Positions 55,933 through 64,000 of a stretch of DNA of 64,000 nucleotides are shown here, piece by piece. The stretch is from the NCBI GenBank assembly GCA_964016875.1, contig OZ024729.1, positions 22,464,494 through 22,528,493 of the forward strand. The letters are read 5' to 3'. The position numbers and the translations under genes are program-made. The notes under the pieces are model-generated. The model saw nothing but the letters and a program-made list of their open reading frames with translations. It was not told the origin of the DNA and did not search any database. Source of the DNA: Fallopia convolvulus (lineage: Eukaryota; Streptophyta; Magnoliopsida; Caryophyllales; Polygonaceae). The stretch's first letter is position 1. Every line of letters begins with the position of its first letter.

Positions 55933-58900
55933 CTAGAACACGATGGACGAATGATAAAGAACGGGAACCCATGCCGCCCTCGCTCGAGTCCTTCAGACTT
56001 AACATATCTACGGAGAAGCTGCTCCGAAACATGGCGAAGCAAGGAGAACTAGTGAGGTGGCCGAGAAAGGACAGAACTCCTCACCCGGGAGGAGACACGA
56101 CTAAGTGGTGCGATTACCACGAGTACCACGGACACTGGACTCGGGACTGCCTTATGCTCCGAAAGGAATTGGCCCGCCTAGTCGCGGAAGGAAGAATAAA
56201 AGATGTAGCTCCAGACGCTCGAGTACCCAAAGATTTGTTGGAGAATTCTCAAGCCGAGCACCAAGAAAGGCGAAATCCCCCAACACCTGACAAAGTGGTC
56301 AACGTAATATCCGGAGGGTCAAGCATATGCGGACTATCGTACTCAGCAGCAAAACGCCACGCAAGGGAAAGCAGCTTCAATCGACCTCAATCGTCGAGGC
56401 ATCGCGCCAGAGAATCTCCACGACCAGCCATCGTGTTTGACGACACCGATGCAGAGAACACTTCCGAGCCGCATCACGATGGTCTTGTAATATCCTTGCA
56501 TATTGGGAACGTGCTGATGAAAAGGGTATTGATTGATACAGGAAGCTCCACGAATCTCATGACCCTTGCCGCCTTGAAAGAGATGCGTTTGTCCGAAAAC
56601 GACGTTCATAAACACCCGGTGCCTCTGATAGGGTTCAGCAGCGAGGTCAAGCATACCGTGGGCGACATCGCCATCCCAACCTTCACCAAAGGCGTAAATA
56701 TACAGGTCAACTTCCTCGTGATGGATTGCCCCTCATGCTACAACGTAATCTTGGGACGCCCTTGGTTACACGACATGAAAGTCGTAGCTTCCACCTACCA
56801 CCAAACAGTGAAGTTTCCAACACCATGGGGGATAGAAGAAATTCGCGGGGATCAGAGGTTGGCTAGAGAGTGCTATAAGGCAGCACTCAAGCCAACCACT
56901 TTGAGACCTGAGGCATAGCAATTACAGAACGTCACTCCTCCGCCAGAACGAACTGAAGACGGAGAAAAAGCGGAGGAAGTGACCTTAGAGGAAGGAAGGG
57001 TCGTCAAGATCGGAGAAAATCTGGAGCCAATAGTCAGAGAAGAATTGGTAACATTCCTGAAAAGTCACAAGAGCTGCTTCGCTTGGAGTCACGAAGACAT
57101 GACTGGAATAGACCCTTCCATCATCACACACAAGCTCAACGTAGACCCTGAACACCCCCCAGTCAGGCAAAAGAGACGAAAGTTTGCCCCGGAACGAATA
57201 CAAGCGGTCAATGAAGAGGTCAAAAAATTACTAGACACCGAGAAAATCAGAGAAGTGAAGTACCCCGACTGGCTGGCTAACGTAGTCGTGGTGCCTAAAA
57301 AGAACGGAAAGTGGAGGGCTTGCGTGGATTTCACCGACCTCAACAAAGCCTGCCCCAAGGATTCTTTCCCTCTTCCCCACATAGACTCAATGGTGGACGC
57401 AACCGCGGGTCACAAACTACTTACCTTCATGGACGCATTCAGCGGTTACCACCAGATCCAGATGGAGCCTGCAGACCAAGAGAAAACCTCCTTCATCACA
57501 GGGCAGGGAACGTATTGCTATCGCGTAATGCCTTTCGGTCTAAGAAATGCCGGGGCAACTTACCAAAGACTAGTCAACCGGATGTTGCGAGACCACATTG
57601 GCAAAACAATGGAGGTGTATATCGACGATATGGTGGTAAAGAGCACAAGCACTTCCCTCCATAAAGGGCACTTAGAAGAAGCGTTCAAAATCCTCGAGGA
57701 ATACAACATGAAGCTAAATCCCCAAACGTGCATCTTCGGGGTACAATCTGGGACTTTTTTGGGGCATGTAGTGACCAAGCGAGGGATTGAGGCCAGCCCA
57801 AATCAAGTGCGGGCAATTGCTTCCCTGAAATCCCCACGAAGCATAAAAGACGTACAGAAGCTAACCGGCATGATAGCTGCGTTAAACCGTTTTATCTCCA
57901 AGTCCTCGGATAAGTGCCGACTATTCTACGAGGTGCTAAAGAAGAACAAAAGCTTTCAATGGACAGAAAGACACGAAGCCGCCTTCCAAGAGCTGAAGGG
58001 TTACTTCGCCAATCCCCTATTACTGGCTAAACCAACTCCGGGGGAGGTGTTGCACCTCTACTTAGCTGTATCAGACCGCGCACTAAGCGGAGTCCTGGTC
58101 AAAGAAGAAGACGGCCAACAGGTTCCGGTTTATTTCGTGAACCGAACGATGGTATCCGCCGAAACGCGCTACTCTCCAACAGAAAAACTGGTCCTGGCGG
58201 TCGTGATGTGCTCGAATAAACTCCGACCATACTTCGAGTTGCACACTATCATCGTCCTGACAAAATACCCCCTCCGACAGATCATGCAAAAACCAGAATT
58301 TTCAGGAAGAATGGCAAAGTGGGCAATTCACCTAAGCGGGTACGACGTCAGATATGAACCTCGAAAGGCAATCAAGTCGCAGGTACTGGCTGACTTCGTT
58401 GCCGACTTCACCCCGACTCTTGAAGAAAGCGCTAAAGGAGAGGTCTTGATGTCATCCCTCGACGAACCTGAAGAAGAATGGATCCTGAACACCGATGGAG
58501 CCTCAAACGCAAGAGGAGCAGGGCTCGGTGTCGTGCTAAAGTTGGCAAAGGGGGAAACAATAGCTCAGGCGGTTAGATGCAATTTTGAAGCCACCAACAA
58601 TGAGTCGGAATATGAAGCTCTCATCTTTGGGCTGGAATTGGCCAAAGATTTGTCCATCAAGAAGATCAAGGTACGCGCCGACTCTTTACTCATCATCAGT
58701 CAGATCCTGGGCATCTTCGACGCCAAAGATGATAGGATGGCCAGTTACCTTAATGTGGTTAAAGCACTATCCGAGAATTTCGAGCAAATACAATTCGAAC
58801 AAGTTCCTCGGGATCAAAATGCACCGGCTGATGCCCTAGCCGGTCTAGGCTCTACCCTGGACCCCAGGGATTACGACAATATACCATTAGTCCACTTATT

Positions 58901-60242
58901 ACAGTCGGCTATAACAGAAACATCGGTGACACAGGCTGCTGAACCACCACCAGAGCAACTCGCCCCAGATATTCTCCAAACATCCTCCAATCCAGAGGTC
59001 GACCACTGGACCAAGCCGTACCTCGATTGGTTCCTTTGCGGCGAAGCACCCAAGGACAAGATAGAAGCCAAAGCCTTAAAATCAAAGGCAACGCGGTTCA
59101 CCATCTTAAAAGGAGTCCTCTTTCACAACTCTGCAGCAAGATTTTTACAACGGTGCGTAGAAAAAGAGGAGGCCGAGGAGATCATGCGTGATGTGCACAG
59201 CGGAGATTGTAGTAACCACACCGGGGGTCGCAGTCTCGCTAACAAGATCTTAAGGCAGGGGTGGTATTGGCCCACCGTTCGCCAAGATGCCATCAAGTAT
59301 GCCCAATCATGCGAAGCATGCCAGAGGCACGCACCAGTCCCACATCAGCCGCCAGAGATTCTCCATCCATCCATCACCCCCTGGCCGTTCATGGGATGGG
59401 GGATGGACATCGTTGGCAAGTTACCCCCGTCTACAGGACAAAAGGTGTTCTTCCTCGCCATGACAAACTACTTTTCTAAATGGATCGAAGCCGAAGCCTT
59501 CCGAGAGATCAAAGACAAGCAAGTAATTTCATTCATCCAGCGCAACATCTTGAGCAGGTTTGGGGTCCCCGCGGATATTACTTGCGACAATGGGTCACAA
59601 TTTATAAGCAAGAAGATGCGTGATTTCTGTAAGCAGTGGAACATTGATTTAGTCATGTCTACTCCCAGATACCCGCAAGCCAACGGACAGGCTGAAGCCA
59701 ACAACAAGGTAGTCATCAATAACCTAAAGAAGCGGCTGATAAAATCCAAAGGAAAGTGGGCCGAGGAATTACCCTACGTACTCTGGGCCGATCGCACCAC
59801 CCCGAAGGGGGCCACCGGACAGACTCCATTCTCACTGGTACATGGTTGCGAGGCCGTTATCCCAGCTGAAATACTAGTCCCAACCGCAAGGTATGGACTC
59901 GCCACTTTAGAGAGCAATGGACGAGAGTTGGAAGCGGATCTGGATACTATCCAGGAACTCAGAGAGGCAGCCCATGCTCGGATCATGAAATACCAACAGC
60001 AAGTGGCTATGAGTTACAATAAAAATGTTCGAGTAAAAAGTTTTCAGCTCGGAGACTGGGTATTGCGAAAGGTCTTCCAGAATACCGCAGAAGCGAACGC
60101 TGGCAAGTTGGCACCCGCTTGGGAAGGGCCATACAAGATCACCAAAGTCGCAGGAAACGGAGCTTACCAGCTAGAATCCAAAGACGGAGCAGCGGTGCCA
60201 CGAAGCTGGAACGCAACCCACCTAAAAAAGTATTACTTCTAA
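55929..60242 (+). pseudogene. pol: gag tail and pol of element D, one nonsense codon
   Basis: One frame runs to 60,242 with a single TAG at 56,916-56,918. It opens with gag tail sequence containing CDYHEYHGHWTRDC. A protease with IDTGSS follows (about 56,530), ending in VILGRPWLHD. After the TAG come RT (YIDD intact, about 57,619), RNase H, and a second RNase H of archaeal type (LNTDGASN, ATNNESEYEAL, ADSLL; about 58,480-58,850). Integrase has the HHCC finger (59,195-59,320), D in GMDIVG, D in CDNGSQF and E in GQAEANN. All catalytic positions I can check are intact, so this copy is close to functional. The product would process the particle, make cDNA and integrate it. Confidence 0.93.
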
Positions 60243-61376
60243 TTACTTCATTACCATGATTTATTCTTCGCTATTTCTTAGCTCTAGCTTAGAGAATCTT
60301 TAGGCAATATTTGGATTTTTCAAATAAACGACTCTGAGCGCTCGCTCACACTGTCGGGCGGAGTTTCTAAACTCTCATCTCATCAATCATGTTTTTACAC
60401 ATTCTTTGCATAATAATTTGCGAGAAAATATTCTCCTATTCTTGCACTTTCTCTTACTGCTTATAAACGCGGGCATGCGCCAATCTACGTTGCATACAAC
60501 ATGAAACATGCCAAACGCAAAAAACCACTGTTGAAACACATGGTTACGCCGTCTGAAACGACGAATTCATCACAACGTTAATAAGGTAACCTATGAGATG
60601 GTTACCCTTACGCTAATCAGAATTACAAACAACATGAGACGCGTCAAATACACAAATACCACTGTTAAGACACATGGTAATACCGCCTAGAAATGGCGAA
60701 GTCGTCACGCATACAACGTCGACGAAGTAACCCATAAGCTGGTTACCCCCTATCTAATTCCGATTTAACGAAACATCCGATTAGTACGGGAAGGGGAAAG
60801 CTATAGCATATAACCCAGGCCATATGCGCGGGACGCTGCAATGATACTACATCCTAATTTAAGGATCCACTGCCCAAGAACGCCCTTGGCAGTGGCCAAA
60901 GGAAGCCTAATCGTAACTAACTACGCACGGCCCCTTTGCAGAAAATTAAAACACTCAACGCGCAAAACGTGATCCTAACGCAGGAAGAACAAATAAGTCG
61001 CCAACGAGAGGAGCATTAAAAACTCCTTCTTTAAACGCCAAAGCCTAACGCATACCCCACTTGTGGGCAACACATTCATGGAGATTCTCCACAAATCTCC
61101 TTACGCTAACACCTAAACCTCACTTATGGGCAGCACATTTATGGAGATTCTCCAAGAATCTCCCTATGCTAAAGCAATAACGCAAATTTCCAAACACAGA
61201 CAAACAAACGGATAAAGCTGCGCCATTCAGAGGGCGTCAAAACCATTCAGAATCAGACGCCATATGAGTTTTTAGGCCCATGGCCGCAACGTCACCAAAA
61301 TATCCTTACTAATTATCCAGCAAAAACAAAAAAAAAAAGAGTACTTCTAAAGAGATCAAAGAGAGGCACCAGGAGC
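60243..61376 (+). other. non-coding spacer of element D with direct repeats
   Basis: A unit of about 130 bp with CACATGGT, GCCGTCTGAAACG and GTAACCTATGAGATGGTTACC occurs near 60,530 and again near 60,665 in mutated form. A unit of about 65 bp with GGGCA, ACA-TT-ATGGAGATTCTCCA lies at 61,064 and 61,130. No reading frame on the plus strand. Confidence 0.6.
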
Positions 61377-63242
61377 TTACTGTCCGCCAGCTGGGGTCGA
61401 AGGTTCTTCTTTGTCCACGGCCTTCCCACCATCGCCTTCCTTGTCGGATAGGCCCCCATCATCATAATCTTGACACTTTTCCTTAATCGGGGAGTTCACG
61501 TCATCCTCCTGGTCTTCAGCCACCAGGTATTCCTTGCCAGGAGGGGGGTGGTCGGCGGGGTAGTATTCCTCCAGGACCTGCAGCTGCGTCTTCAAGTCCC
61601 ATTTGGCACTCTTCCCATCAGCAAAGTCTTGCAGCAGCTCCACTTGAGATTTCATCATGTAATATGCTGCCACGTTTACCACCACCTGGGAAAAACCTTC
61701 GATCTCCTTCTCCGCCTCCGATGCCTTCGCCTCAAGTGATGCCTTTTCAGCCTGAAGATCCTCTACCGACGATTGAAGTTGACCCACCTTCTTGTCCAAA
61801 GAAGCAGCCAGATCCCTCGCCTGCTTCTCTTTTTCCTCCAACGCCCTCATTTCCTCCTGGCAACGGGCGTTATTGGCCATCAGTTCCTGGAAGGCCTGCG
61901 GGATTAAAAGAGCAAGATAAATCGGGAAAAAAGGCAGGAAAAACATTCAAGAAATGCCAAAGAAATGACAGCGAGTATCTAAAGGATCAGTTAGGCAAGT
62001 TTACCACTCTTAGCGTTGCACCCACATGGCCAAACGCGGCGTCAGGGGTGAGGGCCTGGAAGTCCATCTTCACGCTCGGAAGCAAGGTGTCCCCGAAAGT
62101 GCTAAGGAGATCTTTTGGCTCCGCTTTCTTAGCAACGTGAGAGGTTGGAGAATCATCGACTCTTTTCCGCTTCAACGAGAGAGATTTTTTGGTCTCAGAG
62201 CTGGGAGGAGGAGACAAGGGGAGCCTGACTCCGCCGGATCTCAGCCGACAAACCATTGATGCGGCAGAGGTGTCCACGATAGCGCCTGGGAAAGTTTTTT
62301 AGCCGCATTAAGAAAAGAAGACACAAATTTTAGAAAAATAAATAAATATAATTTCTAAAGATATCAGGCACAAAGAAGGAGTAACCAACCTGATTTCTTC
62401 TTGGAGGAACTCATCATGTCAGAGGACAGGGGAGTGACTTCTGTTTCAGTTTTGTCTTCGCCGGAGCCTGGAGATTCTTCGTCTTCACCACTACCCGCTG
62501 GGTCAGGACGGATCTTCTTGGGTTTTCGCTTGTCAGGCTTGATCTTTAGCAGGCGTCGACACACACCCGTATCCGTGCTCTTGGAGTTGATTCCCACCGG
62601 CACTACACAAGAAAGACAGATATGAGGACAAGAAGATCAGAATATGCAAAAAAGAGGTTTAAATAAAGAAGATCAGATCGTCTTACGAGATGTGTTCCAT
62701 TCATCTCGAAAGACGTCTTTCACTTCGTCATCAAGATCGCCTAAAGACGCTTTTTCGACGAAGAAGAATCGGGATTGCCAACTCCGAGAGGAAATTTTCA
62801 GTTTGGGAATAAGGGGGTTTTTTGTGTCCCTAGCATGCAAGGTGATGCGACCCGCCCTCTGAGGAACAATTTTATATGCCAAGAGAAGTTCTCCCATGGT
62901 CATCTCCAAACCCCTCTCTGTAGCAAGCTCATCGATTCGGGCAAGAGTTCGCCAAGTGGTCGGAAGGATTTGGCATGGAGAAACCTTTAGGGTTTGGATG
63001 AATTCCCGAATGAAAGGGGAGAAAGGAAATTTTAAACCTAAAGAGAAGGGCTAATCAAGAAAGCAAATCCACCCTGGCCGAACCCAATCAATGAATTCGA
63101 CAGTCGGGGCGTGGAAACGAGTCCCCTCCGGGAAGCCACCAAAGGAGATCCAATCGGCGATCTCCTCCGGCGTCATATCGCAGCGGTGAAGATCTTGGGG
63201 ACCCAGGGATGAAGAAGAAACGAAAGTTGAAGCTTTGGCCAT
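61377..63242 (-). pseudogene. antisense four-exon gene in element D, one in-frame stop
   Basis: Minus-strand model: exon 1 63,242-62,687, exon 2 62,602-62,390, exon 3 62,285-62,005, exon 4 61,895-61,377. All three introns have GT and AG ends (donors GTAAGA, GTTGGT, GTAAAC; acceptors TTGTGTAG, TTTCCCAG, CCCGCAG). The phases 1, 1, 0 join into a 522-residue product. The one defect is TAG at 63,053-63,051. Exon 1 encodes TPEEIADWI, FIREFIQTLKVSPCQILPTTW and SRSWQSRFFFV, resembling the plant domain called putative gypsy-type transposon. Exons 2 and 3 are basic and serine/lysine-rich, with a KRKRVDD nuclear-signal-like word. Exon 4 is a long coiled coil (CQEEMRALEEKEKQARDL) with an acidic end. Extra ORFs, some antisense, are known from Tat-type elements; the role is unknown. 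Confidence 0.75.
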
Positions 63243-63493
63243 GGAGGCTGAAGTAGGAAAAAGCTAGAGATGAGGGAAAAGAAGTATTACCTGAGAAGAC
63301 GAAAGAAGAAATTGAGAAGGAAAGGGAGCGTTGGGTTAGATAATGATGAGAACCACAAATAGTGTCTCGGGTCATTAAAGAGAAACGACAGAATCAAATC
63401 CCGTCTTCCAAGGCAATCTCTGAAACGTCTTATCGAGCTTAAATGCAATTTTCGAAATTTGAATTTAAATTTTGAAATTGCATTTAGGGGTAT

Positions 63494-63902
63494 TGTTAGA
63501 CCTAGAATTTAGGTGACGAAGCATTGCGCCATGGACAGAGAATCTCCAACGCATACAGAATTATGGAAGATCTTCGAGATTGACTAAGTCGGTTGGAGGA
63601 GAGAGGGTCCGAGATATGTTTGTTATAAGATAGATTTTTCTCCAGATTGTATTCGTTATAAGATAGAAATAAGCCGATTTGTTGGTTAAAGATAGGATTA
63701 TATCTTTGATTAAGATAGGATATGCTCTAGAGGGCTATATAAGCCAATGTAACCCATAGGGGAAAGGGACGATCCATTCATACTAATTCTTCTGATTTCT
63801 ACATCAATAAAACACACGCCTTCGTTCATATTCTTCTTAGTTCATTCGATCAAGGCCCGATCTAAGCCAAGGTTCTACCTTTGGTAAATTTTGGCTCAAA
63901 CA
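63494..63902 (+). repeat. 3' LTR of element D
   Basis: TGTTAGACC to AAACA, 409 bp, preceded by the purine-rich TTTAGGGGTAT (63,483-63,493). Nearly identical to the 5' LTR over its last 350 bp. Confidence 0.93.
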
Positions 63903-64000
63903 ACATCCGAAAGAAACTTCTTCCTTTGTTGGTAGCTCAATTCCGGTGGCATGATTCCACAAACAAGATAGTTGACAAAATCCGCGAACCATGGAGCCTT
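63903..64000 (-). pseudogene. pol: pol of element C resuming beyond element D
   Basis: On the minus strand the bases encode APWFADFVNYLV and QQRKKFLSD, matching the pre-integrase stretch of element A (APWFADFANYLVGG, KKKFLHDVKQYYWDD). Joined at the ACATC duplication, the codons lead straight into VKHYFWED at 54,106. The rest of pol is right of the window. Confidence 0.88.

Larger units (their letters stand above)
54107..63902 (+). mobile_element. complete Tat-type Ty3/gypsy element D, TSD ACATC
   Basis: LTRs of 410 and 409 bp bound 9.8 kb. ACATC flanks it at 54,102-54,106 and 63,903-63,907, inside the pol of element C, so D is younger than C. It has a primer-binding site, gag, protease, RT, RNase H, a second archaeal-type RNase H, integrase, and then a 3' region with an antisense gene. 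This arrangement, with the second RNase H and an extra ORF beyond integrase, is characteristic of the Tat lineage. Confidence 0.95.

Overview
The window is plant nuclear DNA, probably from a eudicot. Almost all of it is transposable-element sequence: Athila-type and Tat-type Ty3/gypsy elements, Ty1/copia remnants, a Cassandra TRIM carrying 5S rRNA-like LTR sequence, an L1-type LINE, two tRNA-derived SINEs and a DNA transposon with long inverted ends. The only host gene I recognise is a broken leucine-rich-repeat receptor-kinase gene resembling TMKL1, cut up by insertions. I see no intact ordinary host gene. Family names come from protein motifs and element architecture read by eye; no database was searched.

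Layout. 1-9,957: Athila element A (+), cut at its 5' side by the window edge: pol remnant, env-like ORF, long 3' untranslated region, 3' LTR. 9,958-22,543: AT-rich DNA holding a degenerate copia element on the minus strand (11,771-16,766, TSD TATTT), two SINEs and a MULE-like element. 22,549-32,947: complete Athila element B (+, TSD GATCC), close to A but lacking reverse transcriptase, RNase H and integrase. 32,953-37,493: a probable solo LTR, a Tat-type LTR with the start of gag, and a rearranged Cassandra element fused to that gag. 39,653-43,765: TMKL1-like pseudogene split by a small copia derivative and a 2.2-kb repeat. About 43,800-47,323: L1-type LINE (minus). 47,324-54,106, resuming at 63,903: Athila element C (minus), whose pol is split by the Tat-type element D (54,107-63,902, +, TSD ACATC). 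D has near-complete gag-pol and an antisense four-exon gene.

Genes within each element follow retrotransposon logic. Gag would build the particle, protease would process the polyprotein, RT/RNase H would copy the RNA and integrase would insert the cDNA. The Athila elements add an env-like ORF after pol, and element D adds an antisense gene of unknown role. Every Athila or Tat gag or pol reading frame here is interrupted. The only long intact ORF is the env-like gene of element C.

The most unusual signals are not protein genes. (1) Elements A and B carry at least 27 exact copies of the palindrome TCGTTAACGA, mostly in pairs whose starts are 21 bp apart, in LTRs, leaders and protein-linker codons alike. 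(2) The copia element at 11.8-16.8 kb holds dozens of short hairpins with variable, self-complementary arms around a near-constant ACTTCAGG-type loop. (3) Element C has its own paired GGCATG modules with an 18-bp period, in positions like those in A and B. (4) A two-hairpin module with changed but still complementary stems follows pol in A, B and C. (5) Polypurine-tract-like words recur inside each Athila element and match that element's own 3' LTR tract.
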